A DNA stretch of 64,000 nt from Xestospongia bergquistia (Eukaryota > Porifera > Demospongiae > Haplosclerida > Petrosiidae), in NCBI GenBank assembly GCA_963965975.1, contig OZ014418.1, positions 6,026,775 to 6,090,774 of the forward strand, in the 5' to 3' direction. How positions within the stretch are numbered: the stretch's first letter is position 1; each line of letters begins with the position of its first letter. A model generated the notes under the pieces. That model had not been told where the DNA came from. It ran no database searches and saw only the letters and a list, made by a program, of their open reading frames with translations. Below are positions 39,839-55,761 of the stretch, in pieces. A program made the translations under genes and the position numbers.

Positions 39839-41015
39839 TCATGTTTTACATGGCATTGGAAGAGTTTCTCCTCTCTCCTCAAAATTAAGACAGGTCTGAG
39901 CAAGTAACTTCCTTTTGCAATTCTTATAGCAATCAACTACAGAAGTGAACAATCCATAACTTATAATGTATTATAAATATAACAATTGTCACATGAGCAG
40001 ACCCACCCACCAAACAATACTGACACCAGACTATTATACAAATGCTATAAAAATACTCTTATATGTTGTGTTTCTCATACATTGACTACATTTTATTAGT
40101 TTATTAAAGGATGTAGTAACACATAATTCTAGGATTTGAGATTTCTTATAAAATATCTAAAGTTAGTATTATTCCTTTATAGTTTACTACATGTTAATTA
40201 ACTTGTTAGTATATTGATCATAACTATTGAATAACTAACCATCACATGATATTCCATTTCCTATAAATCCTGTATCACATTGACATGTAAAGCTACCTAC
40301 ATTGTTCATACAAGTAGAATTTTGATGACAATTGTGGCTTTCAGTGTCATATTCATTGATATCTATATAAACAGATAATGTAAAGAGTGCTGTAAGACAT
40401 TTTTGTCAATATTAAGGACTTCTAAATAACTAACTAACCAGTACATGATGTTCCAGGTCCAATAAATTCTGGATCACATTGACATGTAAAGCTACCTACA
40501 TTGTTCACACACTTAGCATTTTGTTAAAAATTGTCAATGCCAGTGTTACATTCATTGATATCTATAAAAAGATATTGTAAAGAATGTCATAAGATGTTTA
40601 ATATAACAGTAAAATACTAGAGTTTTTGTCAACATTAAGGACTGCATGTATAGTTAACAGAAGATAAAAGAACATATTTTACAATAAAGTACCATACAAA
40701 ATTTCTTTAAGAATGTAGAATTTATTCCCACTATTTTGAAAATTCTTAGTAGACATAGAAAGTAAGTGTAAATATATCTGCACACATAAAAGTATTTCTA
40801 AAAACAATGTATAATACTAACTACTACATGGATTTCCTAAAACTCTGGCAAACATTAACAAATATTGCTACCAGTTGCATGTGCTAGTATTTAAGTTACA
40901 GTGATGTGTCCCAATACTTAGTAGACATAGTAAATAGTATGCTTAAAATAGGTGTGTCTATTAATGACTAGATAACTCACTTACCTTCACAAAATGTCCC
41001 ATTTCCAGTAAATCG
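39839..41015 (-). pseudogene. EGF gene E, broken and lacking its N terminus
   Basis: The tail exon is intact (39936-39839, [20 protein letters not shown] to PCKT). One cbEGF exon (40362-40240) has lost its first cysteine (NEYDTES for NECDTGS). The next (40561-40439) has an in-frame stop after GIDNF. A stub of a short EGF exon remains at 40985-41014 (gaaggtaag donor kept) and is cut at 41014. The half-EGF, EGF-like and signal exons are gone; EGF upstream sequence follows directly. Confidence 0.85.
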
Positions 41016-41585
41016 GGTAGTGTAATGTAACATAATTACAAATGACTGTTCCTGGTAATAAAGCTCACTGGACGAATGTCATATTTGGTTTGTATGTAAA
41101 ATTAATGTGAAGGTAAGTAAACAAAACATTTGTGTTTAATGCACTATATAAGTATAGAATGCTATTTGTCAGATGTACAGTAGAGAGTAAATTTCATCAC
41201 TTTATTTACAATGCATTATCTGTTATCTAAATATGTAAAATACGTTTTTTCCTAGTGGCTGTAAACTTTAGCAGAATCTATAAATTATTATTAACTATAA
41301 GATAATTTCATCTTGAAATTAAATATACATTCAACTTAACTATAACACTATTGAATTTGCCTATGAGTGAATGTCATTAAAATATACTATATCATTATAA
41401 TCACGAAGAGCATTTATTAGGAAATTATAAATACAATTTTAGATATTATAGTATGATTAGTATGATTTCTCAATTGTACTACTACTTAATTTACTCCAAA
41501 ATATTTGGACTATTCGCTGAAGTTAACTTTTTAATTATAAATTACATTCATTTATGTTATTATGCAATAAGTAGTAATCCAACAG

Positions 41586-41621
<36 letters not shown>

Positions 41622-41639
41622 TAATTACTGTTATGATAC
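41016..41639. other. EGF-upstream remnant with (TA)n, no gene
   Basis: Contains the ggacgaatgtcatatttgg block of the other EGF promoters, then the sequence matching about 25840-26300, and a pure TA microsatellite at 41587-41619. Confidence 0.6.
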
Positions 41640-41745
41640 TATGATGATTGAATGATGATTAATGAATACTTTGAAAAATTTCTTAAACACAACAAAGGCA
41701 AGCATTTAATGAATGTATTTATAGGACACTATTTATGTATCTTAA
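41640..41745 (+). pseudogene. Atlastin exon-11 fragment next to the CARD gene
   Basis: Matches 17041-17145 (aacacaac, aaggcaagcatttaatgaatgt). A one-base loss disrupts the frame. It is followed at about 90 bp by the CARD-like exon, as at 17 kb. Confidence 0.75.
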
Positions 41746-41835
41746 ATTATTTCTGTACTACTTTTACGTAGTTGCAAATTAAATATGGAATCCATGTAGA
41801 TATCGTTTAGCCACACCCTTAGGTTGAGCGTATAT

Positions 41836-42697
41836 ATGACATCACTAAGGAGGTGTGTTATGGCTGCCTACAGAGAATGTGTTCTTATCAAGAATTATTA
41901 TTCTCATCTACAGCGTACTATGTTACATCCATTGATTGTTGCAAATCAACTCTACGAGAAAAATATTATCGACCCCAACACTAAAGCCAAACTCATCGGT
42001 ACTGATCCATCAAAAGATGCTGATTTTCTATTGAGTGCTATAGAGGCATACTTTTACTCTGTTTTTGATGATAAAGATAGAGAGAAAGAGTTTCTTGATG
42101 TATTAGACGTGCTGCACTCTCACATACCTCTTAATAAAGTGGTGGCTAAAATGAAAGAAGAATATTATGGTAAGACCAAAATTAGTTGGTTCATGGTATG
42201 CAAAGACTATATATGGTGTGTAAAAATACATTAAGCTTCTCAGTAGTGGGTTATAAACTCTATAAATAAGTAATAAGTATGGAAGTATAGCACATTATTC
42301 ACTCTCTCTTATCAAATAAGATAATTGACTTTTATCACTGTTTTGGGAAGGAGGGTTTGTATGGTTCTGTCAGAGCTAAGTTAAATGTAGCTGTAGTTGC
42401 CACTTGCCAGTTCCAATGCCTGTGCACTGTTTATCACTGTAACAATAAATTAGTATAGATTGGTTGATTTAACCCAATCCATTGTTATTTTTGTTGCATA
42501 ATGAGATACTGAGAAGTAATAATTATAAACACCAATCTGTTTTAAATATTAATATGGTATAGTTGCCCAGACATCAGTGATAATAATGGTCTATACAGAA
42601 GTAAACAACAGATTTCCTTATTAAGAGAAAGCAACATATGCCCTACCAATTGGTTAAATCAACCAATCTATTTTACATGCAATGATATGTATATATA

Positions 42698-42730
<33 letters not shown>

Positions 42731-45700
42731 AGGCAGTCCTAAATTTGATAGAGTAGTTCTGAGTCCCATGTATAATATTATGGATCGATTTTAACTCTAG
42801 AAAGTGGTAAACAAAATAATCAACTGCTCATAACCAAAACATATTCCCATGCATGAATTTGTATATGACCACTTCTAGCTTCTAGCATATGTTCTATATC
42901 CACTCAATAGTCTTTAGTTTTAGGTCATGTTCTTGTTACAGCATGAATATAATAAATAATCTTCAGATGATTTGTAACGACAATCGCAACTTGTTTCGCT
43001 TATGCAGCCCAAAATGATGTTCCAGCTGTCAAGAAAAAAGGAAAAAACCATAAAAGGTCAAAAAGTGAAAACATAAAAATCATACACTAAAAAAAGAGAG
43101 CAACAATAAAAGCTCTTATTGTTATTGAAGTTTTACTGTAGATTAACTATATGCTCACTGCACATCATTTCATGCAAGTAAATACTGAAAAGAATGCATG
43201 TAGTCTGAATATCCTCATAAGCTAAAAGTGATACATCCAGTTATAACAATAATACATGTAACTCTTAAGATATCTTATTTATTCATTGATAGATGATGAC
43301 AGGAATGAAACTGACCACTCAAAAGAAGAAGATTCACGGTTGAAATCACTGACTATAGCACTTCGTGTATATTCTGGAGATTTAGATAAATCTGGCATAG
43401 ATTCTGATGCTACATTGAACCTAGTGAAATCTCGTATCAAAGAACACATAGAAAAATCACTAGAGGAAGGAGTTAAGCCAGAAATTCTTCGACAACATTT
43501 GATTGAGCTGAATAGAGATGCTTTGATTCCAGAAGACATTACAGACTGGTGTTATAAAAAACTTGAAGAAACTCAGCAAATGGTAGAGGTTACAAAAAAT
43601 TCCCCTCCAACACTTCCTAAAGTAGACAGTCCTACTGCTGACCTCCCTCCTCTATTCTCTAAGAGTACAGTCTATCATGCTTCATTATGTGCCTTTGTTG
43701 CCTCTACTTATTCATCTGGTAGACATGAAGACATACTTAATGTTGAAGGCCATTCATTCTCAGAAATGTCTCTTTCAAAATCAGCGAAACAAAAGATGTT
43801 TATAGCAGTTACAGGTGATATTTTTTATATTGCTTTTGAAGGAGAAAGTTGTATTGAAAAATGGCTTGAGTACTCCTCAGTTCTTGAAGGTGCATGTGAA
43901 ATACATTGTTAAATGAGATATCACTTTTCTGCATTATTAGGTTTAGATAATCAGACAGAATGTATTCCTCTTAGATACTTTTTTGAATTGCTTCGACAAG
44001 GAAAGAGACTAGTTTTTACTGGTGAGTTATGTCCAGCAGTGTCATTATGGATTGTCTCTAACACATACAAATTAGACATGGTAACTGCAATAACTGCATT
44101 CGAGGCCTATAACTTTGCCTTTTGTGATACTTGTTTTGAACATTTTCTAAGTTAATTTATTGAGGGCTAATAACATCCCATATAAATCAGTGATTTGAGT
44201 AGTTAATGTTTATGGCCACATACATACGTATATAGATGTTATTTAATTGTCATTTTATAGCTCTTAGTCATTAGTCTATTTATTCATCTAGGTTTCTCAT
44301 TTGGTGGTCTTCTTGCCAGTTACATTACAGCTAAATTATGGAATTTACCATTAGTTAGCACTCAAAGTCTACTTACAAATGTCACTTGCATAATGTTTGG
44401 AGTTCCTCTCACCCCTATTAAGTTGGTGCAAGAAACTGTGAAAGAATCTCCAAAGATTCTTCAGTCATTCCATTCTTTCTACCTTAAGGATGACCATATT
44501 CCTAAACTACTTCGATTTCTTGAAGTTAGCATTTTTACAAAGCTTGTTGGTGGTGCCAAGGTGTGTTATATTGTTGAGATTTATATACTAAGCTAGGAAT
44601 ACGAATGCTTGATACAGAATGTCTCCTTTGGAAGACTATGGGTTTGTAATATTGATAAGTACAGTGACAATATAGATATCTTTTTTTTTGTCATAATAAT
44701 TCAGAAGAAAAATAAACTTCAGACTTGATACTGGAATGTACAAATTACAAAGCTTTTAACTTAGTCTTCAGTTTCTTTCATTTAGACACTGCTTCAGACA
44801 TTTTAAAGTATTGCTTGTGCTTCTTAAATAGTTTTGGATTCTTCTGTTACTTAGTTTCTCGTGTTCTTGCAATGCCAAACATTGAGTAGCATTTTCCTGT
44901 AGACACAATTAATCCTCGAATCCCTATGGTTTGGGTTCCAGTAAAGCAATTATAGCATTCCTAAGTATGACTTAATCATATATACATATACATGTAGAGA
45001 GAGAGCTTAGGCAATCTTAAGACTCTATTGACTCTGTGTGTGTGTGTGTGTGTGCCACATGCATGTATATATGTGTATACCCATTATAGTTATTTTCACA
45101 TCTTTTAAAGCTATTATTGTACATTCTTTTTAGAGAAACATTAACTATATATGTTGATGTCAATGAATACCTCAATGTTATAGAATTTCATTTGATTTAC
45201 CATGCATGTGAGCATTGACTCATAGCATTAATTGATCCTGGAGCTTTCAGTGTATAACACTTGAGTTCTCTTTCAATGGTGTAATTCCCTGTAATCTTAG
45301 GGCAACTTTTATAATTGTAATCTTGTTTAGAAACCTCAAATTAAAGCAATCTTTAAAAAGATTATGTGCAGTTTTTTGAATTCAAGTCCTGGTTATCAAT
45401 AGTATGGAGAAAAAAATGATTTTCTGTAAGAGTAATTGTTCATTGATAGTGCTTGTGGCGAAAGCATGCTTTCTTATCTGATGACTATGCTCACAGCAAC
45501 TGACTTAAATTATCTTATACTTCATGGGACATTCCAAACCTGTAATGCATACGTTTGTAATAGATGTTTTCGCTATTTTTTTCTACATATAAAGATCTAA
45601 AGGGACATCTAGAGGCTAAAAAGTGACAATAAGAACAAGTTTACATATTGTTTGTATCTAGATGTCTACCTTGTTTAAATTCAGGGCTATTTAATCCAAG

Positions 45701-48700
45701 AAATATGGTATATTTTTTGTGTTACTGATTTTTATTTGTCTACTTTTTCAATTATACAGCTTTCAGAAAGATCATGGCCAAATTTATTGTTGCACTGTCT
45801 GCTGAAAGTCCAGGTAACAAATATATTTTGTTTAATTTTGACCTACTTTGATGCTCAGAGTGCTGATGAAAAGGAGAAAAACAACTCACTCTCTCGATTG
45901 AAGGACATTTTGAAGGATGCTTTGAAGATAAATATGATGCAAGCAGAGATTGGTGTTCACACTGGAAGCACATATATGATCAGTCAAAGCAATCACCAAG
46001 GATTAATTTCTTCCAAACTCTATGACCCTGAACAAGAGCTTATTTATATGGGTGTGAAAAATATTGAGAATTTGACTTTAGAGCTTTTTGCACAGGTAAT
46101 ACATTTATCAGGGTTTAATTTAGGTAGAGGAGGAGGACATTTGCCCCCACCCCTGAGAAGCCTCTGTTCTCCCCTTGACAAACTTGATATTTCAATTTTA
46201 TGTAAATGTGAAATGATCGGTATATATATGAGGCTATATATAGTACACATGAACAAAAGCAAAAACAAAGTGAAAATAGCACTTTATTTGGTACATATAT
46301 GTAGTATATTGTAGGTTGCCCACCCTAATATTTTCATAGTTGAATGTTGCCCCCTTGTTAAAGTAAACCTTTTATTTATTTATTTATTTAATACTTTTTA
46401 CAGCTGTTGTATTAACTGTATATTCAATCAGTTATTTTTTGGCTAGACAGGAATGTCCACCATGCAGTGATCACTATATGTTATGTGTATATTCTTGTCT
46501 ACAGGAACTGTAACTTAATTAGTATTAACATTAATAAATTAGCTGTCAATATTAATATCTAATTTGAGTCAATATATATATATATTATATATATACTTCA
46601 TTTATTTGATATTACTTTAAAGTGTCTTTTACATATAGCACAGCATGGCTGTTTATCGATACAAAGTTCTTCGTGGGTATCTAGATAAAGATCCACCATT
46701 TGAAATTCCTGCAGTCCAGCTTCCAAACTTGGTAACAGAAATCAAGTCTTTGAAACCATCTATTTCTGACGTAGAGCTTTTTGTTCATGTCCACCCACAC
46801 GGAAAGGAGTTAGCCATTGTTATTAAAGGAGATCATCTTTGGTTTAGTAACAAAATTAAAATTGATTTTGAAAATGTTTCAGAGTCAATAGAAATTGAGA
46901 TTACAGCAAATAACATTGCTCAAAAACAAATAGAATGCATTCACACTTTGGATGAACAATCTGATCTATTTAAACATGGTGTTAGACCTTTAAAAGAGCT
47001 AGCTACATGTATTACTATCAATAGCCAATTTTCTGCTTCCATTCGGAAACGTGTCATTGCATTGTTAAAGGTGAGTACATTATAACCATCTTTATTTTAA
47101 CTTCCACACAAAGCATGCAAGGTAGTCTTAAGATTCTTTTATGTGTTATCTTTATACCCACATTGGTATGTCTATTTTAGAAAAAATATTATTATTGTTA
47201 CGTTTTTTTAAGTGTACACGACATTTTAATAAAACTGTTAACATTGACTGCTTATTCATCATCAGAAACATTGAATTTGATGATCACTCAAGTGAAAACT
47301 AAAATAGAAATTGTAAGTTTTTAAAAGGCTTCTCCACAATGCTGATGTACCAATTAAAACCTCTGTAAATTTGATCACAAGGGTTTTACTTCTACTATAT
47401 TTTACTGTAAAAAATCAAAACAATCTTAGGACTTTTTAAAATTATATTTATTTTGATTGAGCAATTTATTTGGTAAGTTGACATATATTGTTGCTGTACC
47501 TGTTCTATATTCTTTTTGATAATGCAACCTTCATTACAAACAGCCAGATTTTGGTCAGCCTGACACTGTTATACTTTGCCAAACTTTTTGTTGCCAGATA
47601 TTTACTATATGTTTTATATAATAAGCTTAGCTGTTATTGTAGAATGAGCTGACAGCTTATAAATTTGCTGTCCAGTGGTCAATGTTGTTTAATGTAACAC
47701 TGTGTAGCATGTAGGATTAGGAAAAATTTATGCAGTTCAATTCAAAAAAGGTTCTTTAAAAATTACAATATTTTTTCTTTTTTTACAGTATATTGATCCA
47801 ATATCATTTCGTCAAAGTCAGTTAGCAAAACAAACACCAAGTCAGATAATAAAGCTAGCATTTCTTAGTGCTTTGCTTGAGCAACCACCTCTGGATGATG
47901 TTGGTTCTCGTCCATCAAAACGTTATCAATTTATTTTGAAATTTCTTCAAGAGGCTGCTCGAATAGTACCTATGGAAAGCATCTTTTTTGCTATTGCTAA
48001 TTGCTCATCTGAAGTTACTGCATTAAAATGTGCTAATGCCTTAATCCAGAACATTTTACCTTCTCAAATACCTGTTTCTTCCCTCATAGGTGAAGGTTGT
48101 GCTCAAGCTGCATTAAGATTATCTACTATAGCCATGAGGGAGAATTGGTTCATGCAGGCTCCATTATTGCAACCTTCACGTCATGTCACACAGCTGGATC
48201 AGAGATCATATTCTGAGGCTACTGCAAGTACACAAACCACAATGCAATACCAAAAGCAGCCTAGTAGTAAACTTGAGGAATTATTTCCTTCAAAAATAGC
48301 ATTTGATGCTCGAATGTTTAATGAGATACACAAACAACTATGTGAGAAGTCAGATGCTCAAATAGCAAAAAGGGAACATATTAATCTTGTGAGTGGAAGG
48401 AATATTGGTGAAGTTTATCCCATATCAAAAGCTTTAGAACAAGCCAAAAATAAGCATATTAATGCATTTGCTCCTTTGCCTGATATTTTGAGAATTGCAA
48501 GGAATACTCTTCGCTCCTTGGCTGTGGAGCAAAGATCTGATATTGGTTGTTTTTCCACTCACAACAGCCAAATGTTACGTTGTGTTAACAGCATGATTGA
48601 AAATAATTTAGACCCTTGTGTTACCATGCTTGGTGGGTTTATGGAGCAGCAGATTCGTGTACCTTTAGTAGATAATCCCTTTGACACAGCACTTGCCCTT

Positions 48701-50166
48701 ACAGCTTCACATGGCACAGAAGCAGTTGGTGTCTGGGCTTTGTTTGCCCTCAAAAACGAAGATATTCTAAAAATTCTATCAACATCAAAAAATCAGTCGC
48801 TGGTGGTCCAAATCGCTAAATACATTCAAGGCATTTTCAACCAAAAGAAAGACCAACCACAAGATCTCATGCAAGACATGAATTATGCTGGAAAACTTCA
48901 GTTTCTAATACAAGGAATGGAGGAGACTGTAACTTGTAGCAGTCACTATATTAGTTATTCACTTGAAAGAGAATTAGTTGGTTTATGCAAGAAACTTAAA
49001 ATTAACACTTCTTCAAAAGTTGAATCTGTCATTAGACATTGGGATGACAAATTTAAAGACACAGCACTTTCTTTAGTACCAGAGACTCACCGTCCATTAC
49101 TAGCACGTTGGTTGATATGGGCATTAAATATTCATCGTCTGAGAGAAGGTTTGGCCAGCTACACTACAATTGGAATTATTGGTTTAGTCAACTCTGGAAA
49201 GTCAACACTTGTTCAAAAGCTTTTTAAAAAAAGGGTACATAAATCCTAACCTTTCTTGATTCATTACATTATGTAGGCAGTAGCTGGTACAACACAAGCT
49301 GCTAGGACTACTGTGCCTCTGATTTACAACATGGAAGAAGCTATAAAAGGATTAAGCATAATAGACTTTCCTGGCGTTGATGATAGAGATGACTCAATAC
49401 CTGAATTAGCCGCCATTTTAGTTGGTCTAGCTCAAATAGTAATCTTTCTCTGCAGCTTTGAGTAAGTTATATTATGAATTTTGCTAATTAATACTGAGTA
49501 AAATATCATGTGGATAGAATATATTACTGTTGGATCAACACTTAATCCTATCTTGTAAGTATAAGTTTTCTAGTTCCCATGTATAATACCATCATTTCAC
49601 ACCCTTCTATTTATGTCTATATTCACTATATTTGTATAATTATTTACATATGGCCTAGTACAATATACTTCTTATAATATTTTCACTATTTTCGAATTTA
49701 TATAGGAGGTTTCATACAAAATCTGCTGGTGATTGGATGCAACATTTTGAGAAAGAGTTTGCATCTATTCCTGTTCTAGTTTGTCTGACACATGCTGATA
49801 AATTATACGAAGACAACTTTAAGAGCTCCATTCCTGTATGTCAATCTGATAAACAGCCAGAAATTCAGTACCTTGTGAAGCAAGAGTTGAAGGTATAGTA
49901 ATAAAACAATTGCTAGCATTTATTCTAAAATATTTCAGAAAATTGTTGGGGGTAAATATTCTGACAATACGATGTGCAACATCCAGTTGTGTTCCCTCTT
50001 ACAAAATGAATATTCTCCAATGAATTCTGATGAGGGTCGTTCATCTTTACAGAAAGTTGGAATATATACTCCTTATAATATTGGACAATGGATACAAGAA
50101 ATGCTAAAGTCCCATTTACAGCAGCCAGAATTGGCTGAAGAATTTGCCGGATTACTGAAACAATGA
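41836..50166 (+). CDS. CARD-like / class-3 lipase-like / P-loop GTPase fusion protein
   Basis: Eleven exons: 41836-42169, 43293-43889, 43941-44021, 44292-44560, 45760-45813, 45859-46095, 46639-47070, 47789-49234, 49277-49461, 49706-49892, 49939-50166. They join in frame to 1,349 residues. Residues about 9-110 look like a helical CARD-type death fold (NYYSHLQRTMLHPLIVANQL, then PSKDADFLLSAIEAYF). About 250-540 resemble a class-3 lipase: oxyanion-strand motif FIAVTGDIFYIAFEG (281-295), nucleophile elbow TGFSFGG with Ser340, possible catalytic His525 in QHSMAVYR. A mostly helical region (about 550-1120) follows. The C terminus is a GTPase: P-loop GLVNSGKS (1133-1140), DFPG (1180-1183), THAD (1240-1243). 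No signal peptide or membrane helix seen. An alternative ATG is at 41860; an optional 57-nt basic exon may lie at 43008-43064. Introns of 42, 45 and 51 bp are inferred from domain continuity. Function unknown; an intracellular defence or cell-death role is inference. Confidence 0.8.
42687..42730. repeat. TA / TATG microsatellite in CARD-gene intron 1
   Basis: A TA run passes into about seven tatg units. Intronic. Confidence 0.85.
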
Positions 50167-50623
50167 TTACAAGACTTATTTTTTATTATTTTTTATTATT
50201 TTCTAATATTTTCTAATTTTTCTTTGTTTATTTATAAAAGTTTTAAATGAGTTAAAATAATAATATCAGTATAACAGTAAGTATATAAAAATTATTATGA
50301 ATTATCATGTACAAAATTAACATTATTACTGTTCATGATTTATGTGTTAACATAATGTCCTGAATTATATGCATATTCACAATGTACCTATAGCTATATC
50401 AAAATTCTTTGGTTAACTATAATCATTTCCAATTATATATATATATATAGGATGTTATTGAACTTCACTAATAATAACGATAATAACTATGATAACAGAA
50501 TACTGCCTGCATAATATTCCTTTAATTAAAAACATTTTAATTTGATGATATTGTCATATATTATTTGCTACCAAAGATATATAAATAATAATTTTTGTAT
50601 TTATATTTTCTTATTTGCACATA
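50167..50623. other. AT-rich 3' flank of the CARD-lipase-GTPase gene
   Basis: Directly after the stop are tandem ttttttattatt-type strings; further on a short TA run (about 50435-50449). No gene seen. The polyadenylation site of the upstream gene is presumably here. Confidence 0.5.
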
Positions 50624-50846
50624 TAGTGAAGACAAACCCTATTTATCTCCTAACAAATTTCAAGAGAAACATAAAGAACATGTACTTGGAACAGTTTTAA
50701 ACCTCTCTGGTCTGATTGTGTAACTTTGTTACTACATACACATGCACTAATCTTATGAGTTACCAAATTTTAATCTGCCTAGTGAGTAGTCACTACATTA
50801 CTGTGTATTAAATTGATGTGCAAGAAAAAGGAAATCAGAATAGTAC
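50624..50846 (+). pseudogene. Atlastin exon 11 and 12 scraps (unit F)
   Basis: EDKPYLSPNKFQEKHKEH matches atlastin residues about 372-389 and then stops. The KKKSE-type end of exon 12 recurs at about 50824-50842. The middle and membrane hairpin are deleted. Confidence 0.8.
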
Positions 50847-51197
50847 TACTATTAGTGATTATTATTATTATAACACATACCAATAATTCAGAAAATCTAA
50901 TTATTATAATGTTATTGTTAGTTTGATCTATATGATTATATTTTTGTACAATTTATTGTTCTCTTTTACAATCAATGTTGAATGTATCTATCTCAGTAAT
51001 GTATGTATCATTTTAAACTTGATATCAATTATAATTATTTTTTCAACATACTATAAGACAAGACAACAATTATTAGAAAGGAAAAAATATAACTAGCTAC
51101 TACAAAATTTGTGTTCAAAATTTACCTTTAAAATAACAATAGCAAAAAACATTAATATACTGATCTGTTTTAAACTGTCTTGTTATTATGACAGACT

Positions 51198-54257
<3,060 letters not shown>

Positions 54258-55761
54258 TGTCAAAATAATACTGCTAAATACAATCATGGACGAGGAATTA
54301 ATTATAATATTATTCATAAACCTCTAACCACAATGATAAATATTAACACAGAACATTGCAGCCACTCCTATTTTATTATGTGCCAACATTTGAACTAACT
54401 GTTGAACGTTTGGCGAATAATATCATAGATCTAAACATAATATAATAATTAAAGTTTATATCAATTATAATTATTGTTTCAACATATACTACTGGATAAG
54501 AGACAACAATAACAATAAATGAAAAAAAAATATAGCTGGCTACTAAAATGTGTTCATAGTCTATTTTTAAAATAATAATAGCAAAAATCATTAACATGGT
54601 CATAACTGTTGAACGTTTGGCGAATAAAATTTTTGTTCGGTGAACGGTAAAAACATGAATCCTACTACTATAATTAGTATATTGTTAATACTAGTCAATG
54701 TGTTTTATAGGCATCATATAATACAAGTGAACATGTTATATGATCTAATAACTAATGTATGAGTGTGTTACGTACTAACACAAGATAATGAGGCATATAT
54801 CCAATAGTATATATGCACAATATTCAAGTGACACATCTTTTCTTAGCAATCACATATTTAGTATAAAGGATAGAATGCTTAAAATATTAGCTTTTAAAGC
54901 CTTAATAAACACATACTCTCTATTTATTTTACCATACCTATATGACCATGAAACAATTTCTTGCATCACAGTAAAAATTAGTGTTACATGATTACTTAGA
55001 TTGAATTTGACAATTTCAAAATAGTCAATATTGTGATGTTGTACTAGATCTTGTTATGTGACTATAGTGGTGGGTTGAGTTGAAATAGTATTCTTTTCTT
55101 GATCATGGTTTCAGTTAGTGGGTAGTAAACTACAGAGATTACTTTTTGTATTTTCAATTGGTTTTCAGCATTCAGTTACACTTGTTTTGATAAAACAACA
55201 ATTATATATGCACATTGTATTAATGAAACCATGGTAACTAAGACTTGACTAAAATGACACAATGCTTTTTAAGTATGTACATGTTTGCATATATACAATT
55301 AGTTATTTGTCTGGTAAGATCTTTTATTGCATATATATAATTAATGTTTAATGGAATAATTGGTATATAATAGGTATATTCAAATGAGATCAACCTTATG
55401 AAATAAATTGGCCATGAAATAAACTGAAGTAAAGTACATTCATAAAATTTAACTAGGTCCATAATGTCCATTCTCATAATCTCAACTCTGAAATGCATAC
55501 CAAAGTGAAAAAATATATATTTTACCTGATGTACATTACCTGACATATGTCATAGATCAAAACATAATATAATAATTAAAGTTTATATCAATTATAATTA
55601 TTGTTTCAACATACTACTGGATAAGAGACAACAATAACAATAAATGAAAAAAAAATATAGCTGGCTACTAAAATGTGTTCATAGTCTATTTTTAAAATAA
55701 TAATAGCAAAAATCATTAACATATCGATCTGTTTTAAACTGTCTTGTTATTCTGACAGACT
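54258..55761. other. Rearranged junk between EGF-F and EGF-G
   Basis: A patchwork: a copy of the EGF 3' spacer (about 54431-54597), an EGF-upstream fragment (about 54665-54735), then sequence like an EGF first intron (about 54735-55550, compare 56410-57720), then a second copy of the 3' spacer (55556 onward). It looks like the remains of a further, mostly deleted EGF unit. No supported gene. Confidence 0.6.
54396..54628. repeat. Direct repeats flanking a copied 165-bp segment
   Basis: The string aactgttgaacgtttggcga occurs at about 54396 and again at about 54604. Between them lies a near-exact copy of 55558-55722. The flanks therefore appear duplicated at an insertion of locally templated DNA. 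Confidence 0.7.

Larger units (their letters stand above)
32939..41015. repeat. Segmental duplication block D-E
   Basis: Second copy of the block at 19110-31418. The left edge at 32939 falls inside atlastin intron 9 (compare about 19340). EGF-D matches EGF-B, including introns; EGF-E and its 3' spacer match EGF-C. Confidence 0.8.

Noticed and set aside
39839..41015. EGF-E as a functional gene
   Set aside because: No signal exon, a lost first cysteine, an in-frame stop and a truncated EGF exon.
43008..43064. Extra 57-nt Lys-rich exon in the CARD-lipase-GTPase gene
   Set aside because: It fits phase 1-1 with GT-AG ends, but the donor (gtgaaa) is weak and nothing else supports it; kept only as an option.
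46096..46314. Read-through of exon 6 of the CARD-lipase-GTPase gene
   Set aside because: The extra residues follow a good gtaata donor at 46096, and the next exon resumes in phase with the lipase HSM motif.
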